This document shows positions 44,187 to 52,125 of a DNA stretch of 64,000 nucleotides, one piece after another (position 1 is the first letter of the stretch; each line of letters opens with the position of its first letter). The notes under the pieces were generated by a model. The model saw only the letters and a list, made by a program, of their open reading frames with translations, did not search any database and was not told the origin of the DNA. Location: positions 475,382 to 539,381 of the forward strand of contig NZ_FOCE01000001.1 in NCBI RefSeq assembly GCF_900110025.1. Direction: 5' to 3'. Origin of the DNA: Gemmobacter aquatilis. Lineage in GTDB: Bacteria > Pseudomonadota > Alphaproteobacteria > Rhodobacterales > Rhodobacteraceae. The position numbers and the translations under genes are program-made.

Positions 44187-46103
44187 ATGACAGGCGAAGA
44201 GATGCAGGCGGGGCTGACGCGGGCCGGGCTGAACCTGATTCAGCAGGCACTGTCGATCTATGACAGCGATCTGAAACTGGCCCTGTGGAACCGCCGCTTC
44301 GTCGAGATCTTCGCCCTGCCCGACCATCTGGCCACGGTCGGCGCCCGCTTTGACGACACGATCCGCTATCTGGTGGAACGGGGCGAATATGGCGTGGTGG
44401 AAGATACCGAAGCCGCTGTCGCCGCCCGCGTGCAGGCCGCCCGCGCCTTTCAGCCCCATTATATGGAGCGCGAACGCCCCGGCGGCCACTGGATTTCGGT
44501 TGAAGGCGCACCGCTGCCGCAGGGCGGCTGGGTCACCGTCTATACCGACATCACCGAGGTGAAGCTGCAGGAACGGATGCTGCGCGCCCGGTCCGCCGAA
44601 CTGTCGGTCGAGGTGCTGGATAATTCCGAACGGCTGGCCCAGGCCAACCGCAAGCTGGCCGCCACCATCTCGGCCCTGGAAGAGACGCAGCGCGAATTGA
44701 CCGAGATGGAGGCGCGCACCCGGCTGACCACCGAGATGATGCCCGCCCATATCGCCCATGTCGGGCGCGATCTGCGCTATACCTATTCCAACCGGCGCCT
44801 CGGCTCTGTCATGCCGGGCAAGCCGACGGCGATCCTTGGCTTGACCGGACGCGAGGCGCTGGGAGAGGCGACGTTCGAGAGAATCCGCCCCTGCCTGATG
44901 CGCGCGCTGGAAGGCGAGGCCTCGGTGCTGGAATTCACCGATGATGAATCCGGTCGGCGCATCCGGGGCGCCTTTACCCCCGATCAGATCGGCGACGGGC
45001 CGATCAACGGCGTCTATATCCTGTCGATGGATGTCACCGCCGAAGCGCAGGCCCGCGCCGCTTTGGCCCAGACCCGCAAGCGCGAGTTGGCGGCGCAGCT
45101 CACCTCGGGCGTGGCGCATGATTTTGCCAATTTGCTGACCATCATCATGGGGTTGCAAGGCCGGTTGGAACGGCTGGACCTGCCCGAAGAAGGCCGCGCA
45201 CTGGTGGCTGGCACGCTGGCGGCGGCCCGGCGCGGCGGGGTGCTGCTGGACCGGATCGCCTCGATCTCGGGCCGCCCGGCGCTGCGCCCCGTCGCCACCG
45301 ATCTGGAGTCGCTACTGGCGGATCTGAGCCTGCTGGTCACCCCCACCCTGCCGGTGCAGACGCGGGTTGAAACCCATCTGGGCGGCCACCTGCCGCTGCT
45401 GCTGCTGGATGCCGGGGCCTTGCAGGATGCGCTCCTGAACCTTGTGCTGAATGCCCGCGATGCGATGGGCGCGGCAGGCGGGCTGATCCGCATCTGTGCC
45501 CGCAACCTGCGCGACACATGGCTGGAAATCCGGGTCGAGGATGACGGCCCCGGCTTTACCGCCGAGGCGCTGGACAAGGCGCTGGACCCGTTCTTCACCA
45601 CCAAGGGCGGCGGCGGATCGGGGCTTGGCCTGTCGATGGTCTATGACCAGATCACGCTGGCAGGCGGCACCGTGCGGCTGGCCAACCGGCCCGAGGGTGG
45701 CGCTCTGGTGTCGCTGCGCCTGCCGTTCCGCCCGGTGGCCGAAGCACAACCGCCGCTGCTGGTGCTTTTGGTCGAAGATGATCCCGACATCCGCGAAACC
45801 GTGCGCGGGATGCTGCGCTCGCTGGGCCATGCGGTGATCGAGGCCGCGACTGGCGAAGAGGCGCTGGCGCTGGCCGAGGTGCCGGGCATCGGGTTGGTGC
45901 TGTCGGATATTCAACTGGGTGGCGGCATGAACGGCGCGGCGCTGGAAGCGGCGCTGGCGGCGCGCGACCACCCGGCCCGCCGCCTGCTGATGAGCGCCCT
46001 GCCCCCCGCCGACCCGCGCCGCGCCACGGCCCCCGCCCCGGTCTTGACCAAACCCTTCGACGCCGCCACCCTCGCCACCGCCATAGCCGAGGCCCTTGCA
46101 TGA
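44187..46103 (+). CDS. Hybrid PAS histidine kinase with C-terminal receiver
   Basis: 638 residues, no membrane helix, so cytoplasmic. Residues 10-125 are a PAS-7-type sensor (ALSIYDSDLKLALWNRRF), followed by a coiled coil (130-180), a second PAS region (180-285), the H-box with His311 (SGVAHDFANLL), N-box LNARDAM, G1 EDDGPGF, G2 GSGLGLSM, and a receiver (525-638) with DD530-531, Asp574 and Lys622. The H-box is of the HWE/NtrB-like H-D-F-A/N-N-L-L class. It passes phosphate to its own receiver and probably to the coupled OmpR-type regulator. Signal unknown. Confidence 0.9.
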   Translation: MTGEEMQAGLTRAGLNLIQQALSIYDSDLKLALWNRRFVEIFALPDHLATVGARFDDTIRYLVERGEYGVVEDTEAAVAARVQAARAFQPHYMERERPGGHWISVEGAPLPQGGWVTVYTDITEVKLQERMLRARSAELSVEVLDNSERLAQANRKLAATISALEETQRELTEMEARTRLTTEMMPAHIAHVGRDLRYTYSNRRLGSVMPGKPTAILGLTGREALGEATFERIRPCLMRALEGEASVLEFTDDESGRRIRGAFTPDQIGDGPINGVYILSMDVTAEAQARAALAQTRKRELAAQLTSGVAHDFANLLTIIMGLQGRLERLDLPEEGRALVAGTLAAARRGGVLLDRIASISGRPALRPVATDLESLLADLSLLVTPTLPVQTRVETHLGGHLPLLLLDAGALQDALLNLVLNARDAMGAAGGLIRICARNLRDTWLEIRVEDDGPGFTAEALDKALDPFFTTKGGGGSGLGLSMVYDQITLAGGTVRLANRPEGGALVSLRLPFRPVAEAQPPLLVLLVEDDPDIRETVRGMLRSLGHAVIEAATGEEALALAEVPGIGLVLSDIQLGGGMNGAALEAALAARDHPARRLLMSALPPADPRRATAPAPVLTKPFDAATLATAIAEALA

Positions 46104-46807
46104 GCCGCCCGCCACATATCGCCATTCTGGACGACGAGCCGGAGATTCGCCGGATGCTGGCCGATGCGCTGGAAGAAGCGGGGTTCCGCGTCACCACTCA
46201 TGGCCGCGCCACCGAGTTTGAAGCCGCGCTGAAGCGGATGGCGCCGGATGTCTGCCTTGTCGATCTGGGCCTGCCGGACCGCGACGGGCTGGCGGTGGTG
46301 CATCGGCTGGCGCTGGAATCCGGCGCCTCGATCATCATCATCTCGGGGCGGGCGCAGGTGCAGGATCGGGTGACCGGGCTGGAGCTGGGCGCCGATGACT
46401 ATATCATCAAGCCGTTCGACCCCGCCGAAGTGGTGGCCCGCGTGCGCGCCCGGCTGCGCAAGGCCCGCGCCGAACCGGATCGGGGCACGCAGGTGGCACA
46501 TTTCAACGGCTGGACGGCGTTGTTCGACCGCTATGTGCTGCTGGCGGCGGATGGAACCGAGGTGCCCTTCAGCCACGCCGAGGGCGAGGTGCTGCGCCTG
46601 TTCCTGGATGCCCCCAAACGGTTGATTTCACGAGCACAAATGCAGGAATCCCTGGGCGGCGTGGCAGGCGAAAGCTTTGACCGGGCGATGGATGTGCGCA
46701 TTTCACGGCTGCGTACCAAGCTGGGCGAAGACCCGAAGAACCCCACCCTGATCAAGACGATCTACGGCGCGGGCTATATCTTTCTGGGCGATGTACACTG
46801 GGGCTGA
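46100..46807 (+). CDS. OmpR/PhoB-family response regulator
   Basis: 235 residues, start overlapping the kinase stop. The receiver has LDDEPEIRR and phospho-acceptor Asp55 in CLVDLGLPDRDG plus Lys in YIIKPFDP; the winged-helix domain follows (FSHAEGEVLRLFLDAPKRLIS, VRISRLRTKLGED, TIYGAGYIFLG). It binds DNA when phosphorylated. It is the obvious partner of the hybrid kinase, and a terminator follows directly. Confidence 0.94.
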   Translation: MSRPPHIAILDDEPEIRRMLADALEEAGFRVTTHGRATEFEAALKRMAPDVCLVDLGLPDRDGLAVVHRLALESGASIIIISGRAQVQDRVTGLELGADDYIIKPFDPAEVVARVRARLRKARAEPDRGTQVAHFNGWTALFDRYVLLAADGTEVPFSHAEGEVLRLFLDAPKRLISRAQMQESLGGVAGESFDRAMDVRISRLRTKLGEDPKNPTLIKTIYGAGYIFLGDVHWG

Positions 46808-46818
46808 CGCACAGACAA

Positions 46819-46852
46819 AAAACCCCGGCTGGCTTGAACCAGTCGGGGTTTT
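46819..46852. terminator. Bidirectional terminator after the two-component pair
   Basis: AAAACCCCGGCTGG (46819-46832) pairs with CCAGTCGGGGTTTT (46839-46852), loop CTTGAA, with one G-T wobble. The A-run and T-run on the two sides let it end transcripts of the regulator and of the convergent repeat-protein gene. Confidence 0.88.
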
Positions 46853-46909
46853 GCGAGGCATGGTCCCGGGTTGCGGCGTCTGCTCGCCGCTTTCACCCGC
46901 CACGACCCA

Positions 46910-47422
46910 TCATTCGTCAGCGACAGAGCGCGCCGCAGAAAGCTGCGCCAGTTGCGCCGAAGTGTAGGCCGACGCATCGACGCCAAGTTGGGCCGCGATC
47001 TGCGCCTTGGCCGGGGTCACGATGCTGGCATCCTCGGGGGACTGACGGTTGGTATGCGACAGGTAGAAGGCTTCGGCCTGATGGTCACCATCCTCGCGAG
47101 CCATGGCGATCAGCGACAGTTCCGCCGAGGTGAATTCGGCCGGATCAAGGCCCAGTTGCGCCGCGATCTGCGCCTTGCCGGGATTCACCTGGCCCACCGC
47201 ATCCCGCACTTCACGGTTGGTGTGCGACAGGTAGAAGGCTTCGGCCTTATGGTCGGCGTCCTTGCGGGCCTTGGCGATCAGCGACAACTCGGTCGAGCTG
47301 TATTCCGATGCGTCGAGGCCGAGTTGGGCCGCGATCTGCGCTTTGCCCGGGTTCGTCACGCTGGCGGAGGCACCGCTTGCGGCAACAACAGCGGCCAGTG
47401 CGATAATTGCGATACGTTTCAT
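46910..47422 (-). CDS. Secreted protein with three 56-residue tandem repeats
   Basis: 170 residues. A signal peptide (residues 1-20, cleavage after ASA) is followed by three copies of a unit that starts NPGKAQIAAQLGLD and ends AFYLSHTNR: residues 24-70, 80-126 and a truncated 136-170, with a period of 56 residues (168 bp). Each unit looks like two short amphipathic helices. I know similar unnamed small periplasmic proteins in Rhodobacterales but no function. It is divergent from a LysR regulator and ends near the bidirectional terminator. Confidence 0.75.
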   Translation of the reverse strand: MKRIAIIALAAVVAASGASASVTNPGKAQIAAQLGLDASEYSSTELSLIAKARKDADHKAEAFYLSHTNREVRDAVGQVNPGKAQIAAQLGLDPAEFTSAELSLIAMAREDGDHQAEAFYLSHTNRQSPEDASIVTPAKAQIAAQLGVDASAYTSAQLAQLSAARSVADE

Positions 47423-47639
47423 GGTCTTATCCTTGTCTGCCTCTGCATCGAGGCGTCGTCTGTTTCGGTGAGACTGAGATAGGCCTGTGCATTTGCGTAG
47501 TGAATGACCGGATTTTCGAACTCTCTGTGCGTTCTGATCGAACGGTCAATTCATGTAACTTTTGTGTCAACACCACTGGTGCAACAGTCCGCGCTCCCCT
47601 AGCTGCACCTACACACGATTGGACAGACATGAGGCCGCC
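47423..47639. promoter_or_regulatory. Divergent repeat-protein / LysR control region
   Basis: 217 bp, less GC-rich than its surroundings, with two small palindromes: CGTTC-TGATC-GAACG at 47530-47544 and CACC-ACT-GGTG at 47571-47581. Either could be a LysR-type or other operator. No other structure stands out. Confidence 0.4.
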
Positions 47640-48530
47640 TTGGATACCGCCATTTTGCAGACCTATGTCCACATCGTTGACGAAGGCAGTTTTGCCGCCG
47701 CCGCCCGGCGCATGGGCATCTCCAAAAGCATGTGCAGCAAGTATATTTCCGATCTGGAAACCAGCCTTGGCGCGCGGTTGCTGACCCGCTCCACCCGGTC
47801 GGTGAAGCCGACCACGCTGGGGATGGAATATTACGGCAAGGTCAAGGAAATCCTTGACCGGCTGCAACAGGCGAACGAGACGGTGCGCAGCACCTCCAGC
47901 CATGCCTCGGGGCATCTGAAGGTTGGGGCGCCGATTTCTTACACGCTGCGGGTGCTGCAACCCTATCTGATGCGCTTTACCGAAGACTACCCGGATGTGC
48001 TGCTGGAAACCGTGCTGGATGACAGTTGCACCGATCTGATCGGCGACGGGTTCGACGCCGCGATCCGCATCGGCGAGCTGGACGATTCAAGCCTCTATGT
48101 GCGGCGCCTGCATGGATCGCGCGTCTATGTGATCGCATCGCCCGGCTATGTCCGCGACCATGGCGTGCCGCAGAAACCTTCGGACCTGTCGAACCACCGT
48201 TGCCTGTATTACACCAACATGCGCGGCTCCGGCACCTGGCCGTTCCAGCATGGCAACGAGATCGTTTACCAGAAAATCCATCCGGTCTTTTCGGCCAACA
48301 ACGGCGACCTGATCCGGGCCGCCGCGCTGGCGGGCAAGGGCATCGCGCTGATGCCCGAATTCATGATCGAAGAGGATCTGCGCTCGGGCGCGCTTGTGCC
48401 GTTGCTCAGCGACTACAGCCTGCCGGAAATCCCGATCAGCCTTGTCTATCCGACGCGCAAGAACATGACTGCGGCCCTGCGCGCCTTTCTCGATTTCACT
48501 GCCGGGCTGGAGTTGCGGACACACGGCTGA
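47640..48530 (+). CDS. LysR-family transcriptional regulator
   Basis: 296 residues from a TTG start. The winged helix-turn-helix is at residues 1-60 (FAAAARRMGISKSMCSKYISDLE), and the effector domain follows (HLKVGAPISYTLRVLQPYLM, FDAAIRIGELDDSSLYVRRL), of the CrgA/DsdC-like subgroup. The TTG is used because it gives the normal LysR length and N-terminus (LDTAILQTYVHIVDEGSF); no in-frame ATG is near. It is divergent from the repeat protein and lies next to the peptide transporter, so either could be its target. Confidence 0.86.
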   Translation: MDTAILQTYVHIVDEGSFAAAARRMGISKSMCSKYISDLETSLGARLLTRSTRSVKPTTLGMEYYGKVKEILDRLQQANETVRSTSSHASGHLKVGAPISYTLRVLQPYLMRFTEDYPDVLLETVLDDSCTDLIGDGFDAAIRIGELDDSSLYVRRLHGSRVYVIASPGYVRDHGVPQKPSDLSNHRCLYYTNMRGSGTWPFQHGNEIVYQKIHPVFSANNGDLIRAAALAGKGIALMPEFMIEEDLRSGALVPLLSDYSLPEIPISLVYPTRKNMTAALRAFLDFTAGLELRTHG

Positions 48531-48539
48531 GGGTGCGGC

Positions 48540-49289
48540 TCAACCCAGCATCCGGTCGGCGCTGGCCTCGAACAGGCTGCGGGCATAGGCGGTTTTCATC
48601 TGCGCCCCGGCCAAGGCTTCGCGCGACAACTCCTCCACCGCGCGGCCATGCTGCATGACCAACACCCGGTCGCACATATGGTCGATCACCGCCAGATCGT
48701 GGCTGACCATCAGGAAGGTCAGCCCGCGTTCGTCCCGCAACCGGCTGAGAAGGTTCAGCGTTTCCGCCTGCACGCTGGCATCCAGCGCCGAGGTGGGTTC
48801 GTCCAGCAGCAGGATCTCCGGCTCCAGCATCAGCGCCCGCGCAATGGCCACGCGCTGCCGCTGCCCACCCGACAACTGGTGCGGATAGCGGAAACGGAAC
48901 GAGGTGGGCAGGCCCACATCCTCCAGCGCCTGCATCACGCGGCGGTCGGCATCGCCAAGGCCATGGATCGCCAGCGGCTCGCTCAGCGTGCGGTCCAGCG
49001 TGTGGCGGGGGTGCAGGCTGGCATAGGGGTCTTGAAACACCATCTGCACCCGGCGCGAAAACGCCTTGCCGCGCGCCACCGGCGCCCCGCCGAGGCGGAT
49101 CGTGCCACCCGACACCGGCGCCAGCCCGCAGATCGCCCGCAGGATGGTGGATTTGCCCGACCCGCTTTCCCCGACCAGCCCGAAACTTTCGCGCGCCTCG
49201 ACCGACAGGCTGACGCCCTCCACCGCGCGGACCTCGCGGCCCTTGGCGTTGAAGATCACCGACAGGTTTTCAATCTCGATCAATGCCAT
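48540..49289 (-). CDS. Dipeptide/oligopeptide ABC transporter ATP-binding protein (DppF/OppF type)
   Basis: 249 residues. Walker A GESGSGKST, signature LSGGQRQRVAIARAL, Walker B ILLLDEPTSALD and H-loop FLMVSHD. It is the second ATPase of the transporter and lies 1 nt after the DppD-type gene. The C-terminus lacks the long OppF tail. Confidence 0.92.
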   Translation of the reverse strand: MALIEIENLSVIFNAKGREVRAVEGVSLSVEARESFGLVGESGSGKSTILRAICGLAPVSGGTIRLGGAPVARGKAFSRRVQMVFQDPYASLHPRHTLDRTLSEPLAIHGLGDADRRVMQALEDVGLPTSFRFRYPHQLSGGQRQRVAIARALMLEPEILLLDEPTSALDASVQAETLNLLSRLRDERGLTFLMVSHDLAVIDHMCDRVLVMQHGRAVEELSREALAGAQMKTAYARSLFEASADRMLG

Positions 49290-49290
49290 A

Positions 49291-50121
49291 TCAGCGCGCC
49301 CATTCTGCGTTGCGGTCCAGCCCCGGCAGCGGCCCGCGATCCCCGCCGATACGCGGCAGACAGTTCAACAGGCCCTGCGTGTAGGGGTGTTTGGCGTGCA
49401 GCAGATCCTGCGCCGCCAGTTCCTCGACCACGCGGCCCTTGTACATCACCAGCACCCGGTCGCAGAACCGCGCCACCAGCCGCAGGTCATGGCTGATGAA
49501 GATCAACCCCATGCCGCGGTCGCGCACCAGCCCGTCAAGGATCGACAGAACCTCGGCCTGCACGGTGACATCCAAGGCGCTGGTCGGTTCATCCGCGATC
49601 AGCAGATCGGGGTTGGGGATCAGCATCATGGCGATCATCACCCGCTGGCCCATGCCGCCCGACAATTCGTGCGGATAGGCCTCCATCACGCGTTCCGGGT
49701 CACGGATCTGCACCGCCTCCAACGCGGCCACGGCCTTGCCATGCGCCTCGGCCCGGCCCACGCGGTCGCGCTGGCGCAGGCCTTCCATCAGTTGCGCGCC
49801 GACCTTCATCACCGGGTTCAGCGAATATTTCGGGTCTTGCATCACCATGGCCATGCGCGGCCCGCGCAGCGCGCGCATCTCGCGTTCGGGCAGCTTCATC
49901 AGATCCTGCCCGTCGAACAGCATCTCGTCCGCCGCGATCCGCCCCGGCGGGCGGATCAGCCGCAGCACGGATCGCCCGGTCATCGTCTTGCCCGAACCGC
50001 TTTCGCCCACGATGCCCAGCCGCTCGCGGCCAAGGCTGAACGACACGCCGCGCACGGCCTCCACCACCCCCGCCTCGGTATCGAAGGTCACGCGCAGGTT
50101 TTTCACCGACAGAAGGGTCAT
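49291..50121 (-). CDS. Dipeptide/oligopeptide ABC transporter ATP-binding protein (DppD/OppD type)
   Basis: 276 residues. Walker A GESGSGKTM, PKYSLNPVMKVGAQLMEGL, signature LSGGMGQRVMIAMML, Walker B LLIADEPTSALD, and C-terminal KHPYTQGLLNCLPR, which is typical of the OppD/DppD solute family. Start at 50121 overlaps the permease stop. The usual C-terminal cysteine cluster region is short, with only one Cys in the LLNCLP segment. Confidence 0.92.
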   Translation of the reverse strand: MTLLSVKNLRVTFDTEAGVVEAVRGVSFSLGRERLGIVGESGSGKTMTGRSVLRLIRPPGRIAADEMLFDGQDLMKLPEREMRALRGPRMAMVMQDPKYSLNPVMKVGAQLMEGLRQRDRVGRAEAHGKAVAALEAVQIRDPERVMEAYPHELSGGMGQRVMIAMMLIPNPDLLIADEPTSALDVTVQAEVLSILDGLVRDRGMGLIFISHDLRLVARFCDRVLVMYKGRVVEELAAQDLLHAKHPYTQGLLNCLPRIGGDRGPLPGLDRNAEWAR

Positions 50122-51020
50122 TTCCCGGAACTCCTCGGGTCCAGCACGTCGCGCAAGCCATCGCCCAGCAGGTTGAATCCCAGCGAGACGATGAAGATGG
50201 CCAGCCCCGGCATGGTGGCAACCCACCATTGTTCAAACAGATATTTGCGCCCGGCCGAGATCATCAGCCCCCATTCCGGCAACGGCGGCTGCGCGCCAAG
50301 GCCCAGAAAGCCAAGCCCCGCCGCGATCAGGATCACCCCCGCCATGTCCAGCGTGACGCGGATGATGACCGAGGGCAGGCACATCGGCACGATATGGCCC
50401 CAGATGATCCGCCCCGCCCCGGCGCCCTGCAAGCGCACCGCCGCGATGTAATCGGAATGGCGCACCGTCAGCGTTTCGGCCCGCGCCACGCGGGCATAGG
50501 GCGGCCATGCGGTCAGCGCGATGGCCAGCACGGCATTGCCGATCCCCGGCCCCAGCACGGCCACCAGCGCCAAGGCGAGGATCAGCCGCGGGAAGGCCAG
50601 AAAAATGTCGGTGATCCGCATCAGCACCTGATCGACCCAGCCGCCGAAATAGCCCGCCACCGTGCCGACCAGCATCCCGATCAGCGGCGCCGTCACCGCG
50701 ACCAGCGCGATGATATACAGCGTGATACGGGCGCCGAAGACGATCCTGCTCCAGATATCGCGGCCGAAATCGTCGGTGCCCAGCCAATGCCCCGCCGTGC
50801 CGGGCGGCATCAGGCGGTTTTGCAGGTTCTGGGTGATCGGGTCTTGCGTCGCCAGCCAAGGCGCAAAGGCGGCCAGCACCAGCAACAGCAGGATGATCAC
50901 CAGCCCGGCCATGGCCAGCGGGTTGCGCCGCAGCCGCAGCCAGCCCAGCCAAAGCTGCCCCAGCTTGGCCTGCCGGCGCGAGGTCGGGTTCGGGTCGCGC
51001 AGCCAGTCTGTCAATGTCAT
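50118..51020 (-). CDS. Dipeptide/oligopeptide ABC permease (DppC/OppC type)
   Basis: 300 residues. Polar N-terminus, then six membrane helices. HWLGTDDFGRDIWSRIVFGAR is the OppC signature, split here over residues about 78-98, and the EAA loop is DYIAAVRLQGAGAGRIIWGH. It forms the inner-membrane pore with the DppB-type permease, 4 nt away. Confidence 0.92.
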   Translation of the reverse strand: MTLTDWLRDPNPTSRRQAKLGQLWLGWLRLRRNPLAMAGLVIILLLLVLAAFAPWLATQDPITQNLQNRLMPPGTAGHWLGTDDFGRDIWSRIVFGARITLYIIALVAVTAPLIGMLVGTVAGYFGGWVDQVLMRITDIFLAFPRLILALALVAVLGPGIGNAVLAIALTAWPPYARVARAETLTVRHSDYIAAVRLQGAGAGRIIWGHIVPMCLPSVIIRVTLDMAGVILIAAGLGFLGLGAQPPLPEWGLMISAGRKYLFEQWWVATMPGLAIFIVSLGFNLLGDGLRDVLDPRSSGK

Positions 51021-51024
51021 GGCC

Positions 51025-52080
51025 TTACCTCGCGCGCGGATCGACCAGCCGATACAGCAGGTCGGAAAACAGGTTGAGCAGCACGAAGGCCACGCCGACG
51101 ACCACGGTGCCGCCCAGCACGGCAGGCATGTCATTCACCATCAGCGCGTCAGTGATATAGCTGCCAAGGCCCGGCCAGGCGAAGATCGTCTCGGTCAGCA
51201 CCGATCCTTCCAGCAGATAGGCATAGCTCAGCGCGATCACGGTGATCAGCGGCACCAGCACGTTGCGCATGGCATGAACCCAGATCACCCGCCATTCCGG
51301 CATCCCCTTCACGCGGGCGGTGGTGATGTATTCCTGGCTCAGCTCGTTCATCATGAAGCTGCGGGTCATCCGGCTGATATAGGCCATGGAGACATAGCCC
51401 AGCAGCCCGGCGGGCAGGATGATATGGCTGATCGCATTGACCCACATGTCCCAGCGCCCGGCCAGTGCCGTGTCGATCAGGATCATGCCGCTGACCGGCG
51501 TCACCTCGAATTCATACATCATGTCGAAAACGGCATCGAGCCGCCCTGGCCCGCCGACCCAGCCCAGAATGCCGTAGAACAGCAAGAGGCCGATCAGCCC
51601 CAGCCAGAACACCGGCATCGAATAGCCCATCAGCCCCACCAGCCGCACCACATGGTCGGCCAGACTGCCGGGCCGCGTGGCCGCCAGCACGCCCGCGGGC
51701 ACCCCGGCAATCACGCCCAGAATGGTGGCCAGCGTCGCCAGTTCCAGCGTGGCGGGGAAATGGCGCGCCACCGCCTCGATCACCGGCTGGCCGGTGCGGA
51801 TGGATTGGCCCAGGTCGCCATGCAGCGCATCCCAGGCGTAGATGAGGAATTGCCGCCACAGCGGCAGATCCAGCCCCAGCGCCACGCGCGCGGCCTCGAT
51901 CTGCGCCTCGGTGGCGCGCTCGCCCACGATGGCGAGAACCGGGTCGATCGGCACGACGCGGCCAATGATGAAGGTGACAAGCAGCAGGCCCAGGATCGTC
52001 GCGGCAAGCGAGATCAACATGGAGCCAGCGGCCCGCAGATAGGCGCCAAGGCGCAGCGAAGCGGAGGGGGATGCGGTCAT
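51025..52080 (-). CDS. Dipeptide/oligopeptide ABC permease (DppB/OppB type)
   Basis: 351 residues. GDLGQSIRTGQPV, the loop LSQEYITTARVKGMPEWRV (EAA motif) and FAWPGLGSYITDALMVNDMP are typical of DppB/OppB. A loop of about 40 residues (GGPGRLDAVFDMMYEFEVTP) is inserted in the middle, as in many alphaproteobacterial versions. Start at 52080 (MTASPSASLRLGA) is chosen over an upstream ATG because of length. Confidence 0.9.
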   Translation of the reverse strand: MTASPSASLRLGAYLRAAGSMLISLAATILGLLLVTFIIGRVVPIDPVLAIVGERATEAQIEAARVALGLDLPLWRQFLIYAWDALHGDLGQSIRTGQPVIEAVARHFPATLELATLATILGVIAGVPAGVLAATRPGSLADHVVRLVGLMGYSMPVFWLGLIGLLLFYGILGWVGGPGRLDAVFDMMYEFEVTPVSGMILIDTALAGRWDMWVNAISHIILPAGLLGYVSMAYISRMTRSFMMNELSQEYITTARVKGMPEWRVIWVHAMRNVLVPLITVIALSYAYLLEGSVLTETIFAWPGLGSYITDALMVNDMPAVLGGTVVVGVAFVLLNLFSDLLYRLVDPRAR

Positions 52081-52090
52081 GCGAAATGGA

Positions 52091-52120
52091 TGCCCCCGGC
52101 GCGGCAAGGCGCCGGGGGCA
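52091..52120 (-). other. Strong stem-loop between binding-protein and permease genes
   Basis: 12-bp perfect stem (TGCCCCCGGCGC with its complement, 6-nt loop) filling the 45-bp gap after the binding-protein stop. There is no T-run. Such hairpins commonly protect the upstream mRNA, giving more binding protein than permease. Confidence 0.7.
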
Positions 52121-52125
52121 ACTGC

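Noticed and set aside
42021-45158. Acyl-CoA synthetase extended to 1045 residues
   Set aside because: The extra 389 residues are antisense to the histidine kinase and lack homology; the ATG at 43991 has a good ribosome site and the family N-terminus.
46910-47422. Pentapeptide or TPR repeats in the secreted protein
   Set aside because: The period is 56 residues with a unique KAQIAAQLG motif and does not fit those classes.
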